A stretch of DNA of 64,000 nt. It comes from JARRNE01 sp963824085 (GTDB lineage: Bacteria > Pseudomonadota > Gammaproteobacteria > Chromatiales > Chromatiaceae). The stretch spans positions 496,001 to 560,000 of the forward strand of contig CAWGNT010000023.1 in the NCBI GenBank assembly GCA_963824085.1. The letters run 5' to 3'. Shown piece after piece: positions 8,967 through 16,317 of the stretch (positions are counted from its first letter, which is position 1; each line of letters opens with the position of its first letter). The position numbers and the translations under genes are program-made. The notes beneath the pieces were generated by a model. The model searched no databases, was not told the DNA's origin, and saw only the letters and a list, made by a program, of their open reading frames with translations.

Positions 8967-9026
8967 GCGTACTCGAGCCCGTCCGCCCGTCCCAATAGTC
9001 AACGCCCACGCGTATCCTCGAAGCTG

Positions 9027-9956
9027 ATGGATGCCACCTTCTCCCTCATGGTTCACGGCGGCGCCAGCGATCTCGACTCGGCAAATGACGAGAAGATCGC
9101 CGACAGCTACCGGTGGGGTATCAGCCGGGCACTTGATCACGGCCGAGACATGCTCTCCAGCGGCGCGAGCGCCTTGGACACGGTGGAGGCATGTGCCTGC
9201 CTTCTGGAAGACGACCCCATCTTCAATGCCGGGCGCGGCTCCGTGCTGAACGCAGACGGTCGGGTTGAGATGGATGCCGGGATCATGGACGGGCGAGACC
9301 TAGCTGCGGGCGCGGTGGCCGCGGTCTGCCATATTGCGAACCCTGTCCGCCTGGCGCGTCTCATCATGGAGAACAGCGAACACGTCTTACTGACCGGTCA
9401 GGGCGCCGTCCGCTTCGCCGTGCAATACGGCGTCGAGCTGGCGCCGGACCACTACTTTCTCACGGCTGAGCGTGTCGCCGAGCTCAACCGGGCGCGATCG
9501 CGAGCTGGCACTCCACCGGATCATGGCGGGCCGATTGGGAGCGGAGAAACGCATGGCACCATTGGCGCCGTGGCGCGGGACCTGGCCGGCAACCTGGCCG
9601 CCGCCACCTCCTCGGGCGGCATCGTCAACAAGCGCGCGGGGCGGGTCGGGGATTCCCCCATGATCGGTGCAGGCTTTTTCGCGGATAACGAGACATGTGC
9701 CGTCTCGACGACCGGACGCGGCGAGGACTTCATGCGCACGTTGATTGCCAAGAGGATCGCCGACGTCCTCCACTTCAGGGGTGGCGACGCCCGAAGCGCG
9801 GTCACGGAGGGGATGGACTATCTCCGACGACGGATCGCTGGGCGGGGAGGAGTGATAGCCATCGACAAAGATGGCAACTGCGCCAGTGCCCACACCACCA
9901 AGGCGATGATACACGGCTGGATCGAGCTCGGCGGGGAGACCTTTTCCCGCTGTTGA
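9027..9956 (+). CDS. Isoaspartyl peptidase / plant-type L-asparaginase
   Basis: An Ntn-hydrolase of 309 residues. It starts with the family block MVHGGAS, has FNAGRGSVLN and EMDAGIMDGRDLAAGAVAAV in the alpha part, and the autocleavage site HGT178-IGAVARDLAGNLAAATSSGG. Thr178 would become the N-terminal nucleophile of the beta subunit after self-cleavage. The enzyme removes beta-aspartyl residues from damaged peptides or hydrolyses asparagine. The late segment STTGRGEDFMR carries the substrate-binding glycine loop. Length matches the family (about 310). It stands alone between the unknown gene at 8025 and the five-gene run that begins at 10069. A role in protein-damage salvage is the family expectation. 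Confidence 0.9.
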   Translation: MDATFSLMVHGGASDLDSANDEKIADSYRWGISRALDHGRDMLSSGASALDTVEACACLLEDDPIFNAGRGSVLNADGRVEMDAGIMDGRDLAAGAVAAVCHIANPVRLARLIMENSEHVLLTGQGAVRFAVQYGVELAPDHYFLTAERVAELNRARSRAGTPPDHGGPIGSGETHGTIGAVARDLAGNLAAATSSGGIVNKRAGRVGDSPMIGAGFFADNETCAVSTTGRGEDFMRTLIAKRIADVLHFRGGDARSAVTEGMDYLRRRIAGRGGVIAIDKDGNCASAHTTKAMIHGWIELGGETFSRC

Positions 9957-10068
9957 CTGGCGTCCGGGCGGCGCCGCTAGACCACTGCGAGGATGCGCAC
10001 GGACTTCGCAGTCAGTCCGTGATCGAATCTCCCTGAACCGCAGCAAATCCACCTGGAGGCCTGATCAC

Positions 10069-10332
10069 ATGCGAACCCTTGTCAAGATCGTGACGTTGCT
10101 TGCAGCTCTTCTATCCGGTGATGCAACCGCCCAGACATGCGGCATCGACAATTCGGAAGACGCCTCCTTCGGACCCAATAGCGGCGTCAGTGGAACATGC
10201 TCAAATAACGGTTTGCCGGTCGAATGCACTGAGAGCACCACAGACGGCATAAGCTGCACTGGTCCCGAGGGCGACTACAGTGGTTATGACCTGGACACGC
10301 TCGTTGCTGCCGCTTGCGGCTGCGACGAATGA
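10069..10332 (+). CDS. Small six-cysteine exported peptide
   Basis: A short protein of 87 residues with a clear signal peptide (MRTLVKIVTLLAALLSGDATAQ), predicted to be cut after Gln22. The mature 65 residues contain six cysteines (24, 44, 53, 63, 83, 85), an even number as expected for disulfides. It is rich in Gly, Ser, Thr and acidic residues and ends CGCDE. A GGAGG site lies 9 bases before the ATG. Its stop overlaps the ATG of the lipoprotein gene in an ATGA, so the two are translationally coupled. I know no family for it. It heads the five-gene run ending at 14479. Confidence 0.7.
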   Translation: MRTLVKIVTLLAALLSGDATAQTCGIDNSEDASFGPNSGVSGTCSNNGLPVECTESTTDGISCTGPEGDYSGYDLDTLVAAACGCDE

Positions 10333-10868
10333 GGTCGCCACATCGATTGATGCGACCACAGACAAACCGAGCACGGCCGCATGCACGTAGCGCCAGCTGG
10401 CCCGCACTGACGATAGTCGCTTGCGTGCTGGCGGCACTCACGGGGTGCGCCAGCCTGAGCGAAAACTGGAAGGCGCCAGAGCTAGCCCTCGTCGGCGTCC
10501 GGCCAAAGGCCCTCGCGCTCGAGCAGCAGTCCTTCATCGTGCGCCTTCGAGTTGAGAACCCGAACGATCGGACGCTGCCGCTCAGCGCCATGACCTATCG
10601 CATCTCCCTGGAGGGCAGGGAGCTCGCTCATGGAGCAACGGAGCTCGAACGCACGATCCCTCCATTCGGTGAGGAAACGGTCGACGTCGAGGTGAGCAGC
10701 AACCTGGTCGCGCTGCTGCCCCAGCTCTCGATATTCGCACTGAGCCGGGACAAGCTTCGCTGGAAGATCAGCGGGACCGTCACCCTCGCCTCTGGGCTGT
10801 TCCCATTGCCGTTCTGGTACTCTGGGGAGATCGACCCGAGGGCTGTGATGGCGACGAGGGTGCTCTAA
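10329..10868 (+). CDS. LEA type 2-like lipoprotein
   Basis: A protein of 179 residues with a lipobox LTGC (Cys40 when counted from ATG at 10329), so probably a lipoprotein. The mature part (ELALVGVRPKALALEQQSFIVRLRVENPNDRTLPLSAMTYRISLEGRELA, in pieces) matches the LEA type 2 / WHy beta-sandwich domain, seen in desiccation-related proteins and in many bacterial lipoproteins. The start ATG at 10329 overlaps the upstream stop (ATGA); ATG at 10350 would also leave a signal sequence. No Shine-Dalgarno site precedes it, consistent with translational coupling. A 67-bp gap separates it from the TelA-like gene. Confidence 0.8.
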   Translation: MRSPHRLMRPQTNRARPHARSASWPALTIVACVLAALTGCASLSENWKAPELALVGVRPKALALEQQSFIVRLRVENPNDRTLPLSAMTYRISLEGRELAHGATELERTIPPFGEETVDVEVSSNLVALLPQLSIFALSRDKLRWKISGTVTLASGLFPLPFWYSGEIDPRAVMATRVL

Positions 10869-10935
10869 CAAGAATGGAATCGAGGCGTCAACCCAATGTC
10901 GCCCTTCATCGCCACCTACCAACCCAGGAGGATCC

Positions 10936-12114
10936 ATGACCGCGAGCACCACACCCCTGCAGTACCTCGACAAGGCTATGAATCAGCTGCATGACCTCGG
11001 CCTGCTGCCGCAAGGGGAGACCAAGGAGGCGCCCATCGTCGCCCTGCTCAACCAGATCTCCGGCCTCGACGAGGGCCGGGTCACCGCAATCGCGCGGACC
11101 CTCAGCCAGGCATCCCTGTTCAACGACGTGGTGCGCGAGCAAGTCCAGGCGATGGAGGTTGGCGAACGCTACGAGGAGATCACCAATGCGTTCAACAGCA
11201 TCCGGGACGACGCCAAGTCCATGGTCGATCAGGTCGCCGACGGTAGGGTCGACACCTTCGAGCGGCTGGGCAATATCTGGATGAAGGTCACTCGCGGGGA
11301 CATCTCCACCCGTTTCGACAGGATCAAGAAGACCTACCTCGACGTCACCGACGCGACACGGGACCAGATCGAGCGTGAGCAGAAGATCCTCGCGGCCTAT
11401 CAGGATTTCCGCGGCGCCCTGAAGCAGTCTGAGGTGCTGGCACTGGAGGTGTTGAAGACTGCCGAGGGCAAGCTGGATGCCGCCAAGACCGAAGTCGATA
11501 CGGCGATGAAATCGGTAGAGTCCTATCAGGGTGAGGATCTGGCCGAACGCGCGAAGCTGGAGATGAGCCGCGACGAGAAGGTGCGTGCCCTGCAGGAAGA
11601 GGAGAAGCGCTACCAGATCGCAAAGGACCTCTCGGACAACCTGACCGTGAGCTACAACACGTCGGAGGTGGTCATGGCGCGCCTGCTGCAGACCACCAAC
11701 GCCAAGGAGCGGGTCTACGCCCAAGCGGTGAGCTTCTTCAGTACCAACGAGGTGGTCCTCACGGCGCTCACCGCTTCCTTCACCGGCATGTTTGGGCTAC
11801 ACGAGACCACCCGAACGGTGGAGGCGATGAAGGAGGGGGTGAGTCAATCCTTGGAGGTCCTGGCTGAGATCGGAGGCAAGGTCCAGGAGGCCGCGGTCAG
11901 AGCAGGTTACGGCCCCACGGTACGCGCGGACGCTGTCAAGATGCTGGTCGACTCGGTTGTGGCTTGGCAGACCCGCTCCCGCGAGATCATCGAGGAGATG
12001 CGCAAGGCCAGCACCGAGAATGCCAGAGAGATCCGCACCGCGGTCGAGGACGGCAAGCGCAAGCTCGCTCGCCTCGCCGGAGAGGGCAAAGGCTTGACGG
12101 GCGCCGCGCAATGA
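10936..12114 (+). CDS. TelA-like coiled-coil protein
   Basis: A soluble, mostly helical protein of 392 residues. The N-terminal part has LLNQISGLDEGRVTAIARTL. The middle is a long coiled coil with FDRIKKTYLDVTDATRDQIE and AYQDFRGALKQSEVLALEVL. The last third has LLQTTNAKERVYAQAVSFF and SFTGMFGLHETTRTVEAMKE. The layout (helical N-terminus, coiled coils and a helical block ending in charged helix) resembles TelA-type toxic-anion-resistance proteins, and I read several blocks as distantly similar; that is a judgement, not an alignment. There is no signal peptide. AGGAGG precedes the ATG by 4 bases. The stop overlaps the next ATG (ATGA). The partners are a membrane protein and a second coiled-coil protein. 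Function unknown. Confidence 0.75.
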   Translation: MTASTTPLQYLDKAMNQLHDLGLLPQGETKEAPIVALLNQISGLDEGRVTAIARTLSQASLFNDVVREQVQAMEVGERYEEITNAFNSIRDDAKSMVDQVADGRVDTFERLGNIWMKVTRGDISTRFDRIKKTYLDVTDATRDQIEREQKILAAYQDFRGALKQSEVLALEVLKTAEGKLDAAKTEVDTAMKSVESYQGEDLAERAKLEMSRDEKVRALQEEEKRYQIAKDLSDNLTVSYNTSEVVMARLLQTTNAKERVYAQAVSFFSTNEVVLTALTASFTGMFGLHETTRTVEAMKEGVSQSLEVLAEIGGKVQEAAVRAGYGPTVRADAVKMLVDSVVAWQTRSREIIEEMRKASTENAREIRTAVEDGKRKLARLAGEGKGLTGAAQ

Positions 12115-13043
12115 GCACCGAAGCGGCGGGGGGTCCCGCTCCGACGGGCGCCGCGGGGGGCACCAAACAGCCCCTCGATGAGGTCATGCTCGCCATGGAC
12201 GTGGTGGACACCCTTCGCCGCCGCGAGCGCATGGTGAAGCGCGAGCTGGACGCGGGGGGCCGGGAAGACGACCTGAAGGAGCGCCTGCGCACCATCTACC
12301 GGGCCCAGGGTATCGATGTCTCCGATCATGTGATCGAAGAGGGAGTCGCCGCGCTCAAGGACCAGCGCTTCGTCTACAAGCCACCGCCGGACAGTCTTGG
12401 TGTGAAGCTGGCTCGGCTGTACGTGAGCCGCCGAAAGTGGCGCAAGTGGGTCATCGCAGCCGTTGCAGCGCCCATCCTCATTTGGCTTGGCTACTACTTC
12501 GCGGTCGTCGCCCCCAATGCCAAGCTGCCTCAGAAGATCGAGGCCGTACACGCGCAGGTGATGGAGATCGCCAAGTCCGATGAGGCGCGCGAGCAGGCGG
12601 CGGGATTGTTCACGACTGCCGAGTCCGACCTGCGGGATGAAAATCCAGCGGGCGCGCGCGAGGCACTCGAGTCGCTCGGGAACATGCGCACCACGCTGGA
12701 GCAGCAATACACGCTTCGTATCGTCAACCGTCCCGGGGAGCGGTCCGGCGTGTGGCGGGTCCCGGATGTCAACACGGGTGCCAGGAACTACTACATCATC
12801 GTCGAGGCGGTGGACCCGAGCGGGGAGGTCCTGAAGGTCCCGATCAAAAACCAGGAGACCGGCAAGACGGAGCGGGTGACCAAGTGGGGCCTTCGGGTCG
12901 ACGAGAAAACGTACAACGCCGTCGCTCGGGATAAGCAAGACGACGGCATCATCGAGAACGACCGCTTCGGTCGGAAGCCACGCGGTTTTCTTAAGCCCAC
13001 ATACGAGATGCCGACGACGGGCGGAGCGATCACCCAATGGTAG
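12111..13043 (+). CDS. DUF6384-like single-pass membrane protein
   Basis: A protein of 310 residues. Residues 1–105 form a charged helical cytoplasmic part that begins KQPLDEVMLAMDVVDTLRR. One membrane helix spans about residues 112–134 (RKWVIAAVAAPILIWLGYYF). The outer part has a helical stretch and then a beta-rich end (RSGVWRVPDVNTGARNYYII and KVPIKNQETGKTERVTKWG). The N-terminal DEVMLAMDVVDTLR block is how I recognise the DUF6384-type family, from memory. ATG overlaps the preceding stop (ATGA) and the stop lies just before the next start, so the three genes are coupled. Function unknown; it likely anchors the coiled-coil proteins at the membrane. Confidence 0.72.
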   Translation: MSTEAAGGPAPTGAAGGTKQPLDEVMLAMDVVDTLRRRERMVKRELDAGGREDDLKERLRTIYRAQGIDVSDHVIEEGVAALKDQRFVYKPPPDSLGVKLARLYVSRRKWRKWVIAAVAAPILIWLGYYFAVVAPNAKLPQKIEAVHAQVMEIAKSDEAREQAAGLFTTAESDLRDENPAGAREALESLGNMRTTLEQQYTLRIVNRPGERSGVWRVPDVNTGARNYYIIVEAVDPSGEVLKVPIKNQETGKTERVTKWGLRVDEKTYNAVARDKQDDGIIENDRFGRKPRGFLKPTYEMPTTGGAITQW

Positions 13044-13054
13044 GAGCACCCAAT

Positions 13055-14479
13055 ATGCTGTCGGGTCGCCAAGCGCTGTCGACCGTCGACCAAACGATCA
13101 ATGAGCAGCACGGCAGGATCGAAAAAGTGGAGCGACAGATCGAGGCCATCGGCACCAAGCTGGTGGAGCAGCAACGAGCAAATGCCGGTGACTTTAGGGT
13201 CCTCGCGCGTCTGCGCGTCGGACTCCTTGACCGCGGGGAGCTGGAGCAGCACATCGATCATGCCGAGCACCAGGTGCTGGCCTTGTTGAAGAACCGAGAC
13301 GCGGCGCTCCCGGAGCTTGCGAAGCGCATCCAGGCTGCCGAAGTCGCCCGCAAGTCCCTGGAGTCCGAGCGCTCGACACAGGCAGAGCTCGTCGACCACT
13401 CAGCGGAAGCCCTGGATAAGGCCGAGGCAGCCACTCAGGCAAGACTGGATGCCGACCCTTCCTACCAGGCCCAGCGGGCGCGGGCGCGCGAGGAGGAGCG
13501 TACCGCCATGCACGCACATGAAAAGGCGGTACGGAGTGAGGAGGAGAAGGATCAGAAGGGGGAGTCGTATCGCAACGACCCGTTGTTCATGTACCTATGG
13601 GAACGCGACTTCGGCCTGCCAGGTTACAAGGCCAGCCCGTTGATCCGTTGGCTCGACGGCAAGGTTGCGCATCTGGTCGGTTTTGCCGACGCCCGCGCGA
13701 GCTATGCCCGCCTCAACGAGATCCCCACTCGTCTGAAGGAGCACGCAGAGGGGCTCAAGGCAGCGGCGGACGCCGAGTATCAGGTCCTAAAGAGGCTTGA
13801 CACCGAGGCGCGGAAGGCCGACGGCGTCCCCTCCCTCGAGAAGGCATTAGGGGCCGAGCAGGCAAAGCTGGACGCAATCGACGAACGCATCGCGGCTGCA
13901 GATGAGGAGCATCAAGACCTGCTTGCTCGCAGAGCGGCCTTTGCCTCCGGCGAAGACGAGTACACACGCCAGGCCGTAGAGTATCTGGCCACCGAGCTTC
14001 AGCGTGACGACCTAATGGAGCTGCGTCGGGAAGCACTCGCGACCCCGTTCCCAGACGACGACCTGATCGTGAGTCGAATGCTCGAGCGGGAAGGCGAGCA
14101 GCGCACCCTCGAGGCTTCCCTTCGGGGCCTCAAGGAAACGTTGCAGCAACATCAGCAACGGCTGCGCGAGATCGAGACCCTGCGCGTCGACTTCAAACGC
14201 GCGCGCTACGACCGATCGGGCTCGTCGTTCGGTGACAGCGCATTGGTCGCGCTGATGCTCGGCAATTTTGTGGAAGGCATGCTTGACCGGCGCACGCTCT
14301 GGCGCGTACTGCAAGAGCAGCAGCGATACCAACCCCCGTACGACCCCTGGTTCGGCTCCGGCGGCTTCGGTCGCGGGACCGTCTGGGGTGGCGGGCGAGG
14401 CGGCTTCGGAGGCGGAGGATTCGGCGGTGGGTTCGGTGGGGGAGGCGGAGGGGGATTCCGCACCGGCGGCGGATTCTAA
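13055..14479 (+). CDS. Coiled-coil protein with glycine-rich tail
   Basis: A protein of 474 residues. Most of it is predicted coiled coil (TVDQTINEQHGRIEKVERQI; AELVDHSAEALDKAEAATQA; RLKEHAEGLKAAADAEYQVL). A more globular central part has YLWERDFGLPGYKASPLIRW. The last 50 residues are an almost pure Gly/Phe/Arg tail (GGRGGFGGGGFGGGFGGG), disordered and similar to low-complexity condensate-forming tails. ATG at 13055 is preceded by AGGAG at 13042–13046; an ATG at 13037 also exists in frame but inside the preceding gene. It is the third of three tightly linked genes. I do not know a family for it. Confidence 0.72.
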   Translation: MLSGRQALSTVDQTINEQHGRIEKVERQIEAIGTKLVEQQRANAGDFRVLARLRVGLLDRGELEQHIDHAEHQVLALLKNRDAALPELAKRIQAAEVARKSLESERSTQAELVDHSAEALDKAEAATQARLDADPSYQAQRARAREEERTAMHAHEKAVRSEEEKDQKGESYRNDPLFMYLWERDFGLPGYKASPLIRWLDGKVAHLVGFADARASYARLNEIPTRLKEHAEGLKAAADAEYQVLKRLDTEARKADGVPSLEKALGAEQAKLDAIDERIAAADEEHQDLLARRAAFASGEDEYTRQAVEYLATELQRDDLMELRREALATPFPDDDLIVSRMLEREGEQRTLEASLRGLKETLQQHQQRLREIETLRVDFKRARYDRSGSSFGDSALVALMLGNFVEGMLDRRTLWRVLQEQQRYQPPYDPWFGSGGFGRGTVWGGGRGGFGGGGFGGGFGGGGGGGFRTGGGF

Positions 14480-14900
14480 CGAAGCGTCCAACCGCCCGTC
14501 GGCCAACCCCGGTCGGCGCCGGCTACTCATTCGGCACCCCGTCTTCGAACGGTCACCGACGGCGTTGGCGCCGAGTGATGGGGCGATCCAGCTCCTGCGA
14601 TATTCGCTGCGTGGCCTTCTTGCGATTGAGCATGGGCGCTTTCTACTCAACCGATTTTCAGCGGGTGAACCAGTTCTCTTCGAGTGCCTCAGACGCGGAG
14701 ACCTTGCGCCGGCGCGTGCGAAAGATATCGATGATCTCGCGCTTGAGAATGGAGAAGACGCAGGTTGTGACGCTGGAGCGATTGCCACAATGTTCCTTTC
14801 GCCGCTCCGACGACAGGCTCTAAGAGGCGCTTCTTGCGCTGTTTTGGCACCGTCACCTATGCTGCATTGAGACTACCAACTGCCAGCACTCAACTTTGCC
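14480..14900. other. Gene-free stretch before DsrE-like gene
   Basis: Within these 421 bp I see no convincing gene. A minus-strand frame of about 54 codons between 14680 and 14840 reads SILKREIIDIFRTRRRKVSA, looks protein-like, and ends ENWFTR before a stop. It lacks a start and could be the tail of a decayed gene. Short plus-strand frames (14575–14823) have no ribosome binding site. No terminator is evident after the glycine-rich protein. Confidence 0.35.
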
Positions 14901-15431
14901 ATGACCTCGTTTCGCACACCCGCTTTCACCCTAATGCTGTCTCTGGTGACCGCCTTGGTGACCACGCCCGCCGCTGTCCAAGCCGCGGGAAAGATCGTAC
15001 AAACCCCGTACGGCGAGCAAAAGGTCGTATTTGACTTCTTTCTGGACGATCCGCGCAAGATCGATTCGGCGCTGTACTGGCTGCGGTCGCTGCTCAACCC
15101 TCTGATGGACGCGCCCTACGATTACGCGCCGGAATTCCTCGACATCGTGGTAGTGATCCACGGTACCGAGATCGTCACGACCGTGAAGCACAACTACGCC
15201 AAGTACAAGGACGCGGTGGAGCGCATGAAATACTACGCCGCGCTGGGGGTGAAGTTCCGGGTGTGCGGCCTCGCCGCCGAGGACTACGGCTATCATGCCG
15301 CGGATTTTTACGACTTCATCGACATCGTCCCCTCCGCCATCACCGAGCTGGCCCATTGGCAGCTGCAGGGCTACGCGCTGATCACACCACAGATCATGGA
15401 CAAGCGGTACTCTATCGAGGAAATCCGTTGA
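14901..15431 (+). CDS. Exported DsrE-family protein
   Basis: A 176-residue protein with a signal peptide (LMLSLVTALVTTPAAVQAAG). The mature part matches the DsrE/DsrF-like fold: QKVVFDFFLDDPRKIDSALYW, FLDIVVVIHGTEIVTTV and YYAALGVKFRVCGLAAEDYG. The conserved-looking VCG cysteine sits in the usual position of the DsrE active-site loop. Cytoplasmic DsrE relatives move sulfur in tRNA modification or sulfur oxidation; exported relatives of unknown role occur widely in sulfur-oxidising proteobacteria. No sulfur-oxidation genes accompany it here. The glycogen-phosphorylase remnant follows on the other strand. Confidence 0.82.
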   Translation: MTSFRTPAFTLMLSLVTALVTTPAAVQAAGKIVQTPYGEQKVVFDFFLDDPRKIDSALYWLRSLLNPLMDAPYDYAPEFLDIVVVIHGTEIVTTVKHNYAKYKDAVERMKYYAALGVKFRVCGLAAEDYGYHAADFYDFIDIVPSAITELAHWQLQGYALITPQIMDKRYSIEEIR

Positions 15432-15529
15432 ATGGCGATTGTGCAATCGCTCAGCGGCGATCCACTGGTTAGGCGCAAGCTGCCATTTACGTGGTGCCAG
15501 CGGGTGCGGACAAGCTGATTGGCACCGGC

Positions 15530-16168
15530 CGGGACCTGCCAAATGTCGTTACAGTATTCGCGGATGGTCCGATCCGAAGAAAATCTCCCGCTGCATGCAG
15601 TGTTGAGGATGCTCATGCGGCTCCGGCGGTCGCGGACGGCGTAGGTCTTGTCCACCCTCATCTGGGTGTTCACGTAGCTTTCGAAGTCGGCGAGCACCAG
15701 ATACGGATCCCGGTGTAGCAGGGTCTCCACGAGGGGCCTGAACAGCTCTCCATCGCCACCCGAAAATACGCCGCCCACACACGCGAGATGGGCCATCCTC
15801 ACATGGCGTTCGTCCGCCTCGTTGATCAACGAGAGCCGCGTCACGCGCTCCGTCTCACTTAGGGCCTGGAGGCGCACTTGATCGAGGAACCTGGCATTGA
15901 TTTCGTGAACCTCAACCCGGCAGTTGAACCACGAAGCACACGAAGAGCACGAAGGATTTTAATGATATGTGGAGACTTGGGGCTTCACCCTGCGGGTGCG
16001 GCAAAGATCAGCCAAACTCATCTCGACGACTCTGTTCTTCTTCGTGTTTCTTCGTGCACTTCGTGGTGAACAGCTCTTTCTAGGGTGAATGATTTCCAGA
16101 TACCGGGGCAGTAGCCGTTCGAACAGGGTCACCGGCCACTGTTCCAACGCTTCCGGCAATAGCACCAA
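15530..16168 (-). pseudogene. glgP: Glycogen phosphorylase remnant, deleted and interrupted
   Basis: A degraded glgP. Reading on the minus strand from 16168: VLLPEALEQWPVTLFERLLP and RYLEIIH match the middle of glycogen phosphorylase. A 175-bp element (15910–16084) then interrupts the gene. Beyond it the frame resumes as EINARFLDQVRLQALSETER and LINEADERHVRMAHLACVGG. At about 15770 the sequence jumps, in frame, to the C-terminal part FSGGDGELFRPLVETLLHRD, then RMSILNTACSGRFSSDRTIR and EYCNDIWQV. About 280 codons (including the PLP lysine region) are missing compared with a normal protein of about 815 residues, and the N-terminal half is gone. The frame has no normal stop after IWQV. The element has a 5-bp duplication of GTGAA. 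Confidence 0.88.
15910..16084. mobile_element. 175-bp CACGAAG element, copy A (MITE-like)
   Basis: Non-coding element inserted in the glgP remnant, flanked by the 5-bp direct repeat GTGAA (15905–15909 and 16085–16089). It starts CCTCAACCC and ends TTTCTAGG. The left arm has CACGAAG-type units (near 15930–15955), the right arm the inverse CTTCGTG units (near 16035–16067), so the ends can pair into a long hairpin. Near-identical to the copy at 26053 in the opposite orientation; same length as the copy at 62347. No reading frame; a mobilising transposase is not in the window. Confidence 0.85.
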
Positions 16169-16317
16169 TCATCTCAGGCGATTGCCAAGAGCTGTGTGGC
16201 GCCGCCAAAGCTCGCGACCGTTTCGGATGGACGGTCCCGCTCGGTCCGACTACCCTATGGCAGCCGGACCTCCGGGACGGGCTTTCGCGCTGACATTCTG
16301 CGCGGTTGGTGCGACCT

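Noticed and set aside
14575..14840. Short plus frame and a minus frame with SILKREIIDIFRTRRRKV after the glycine-rich gene
   Set aside because: Neither has a start with ribosome binding site; the minus frame looks protein-like but is about 54 codons, without a start or recognisable family.
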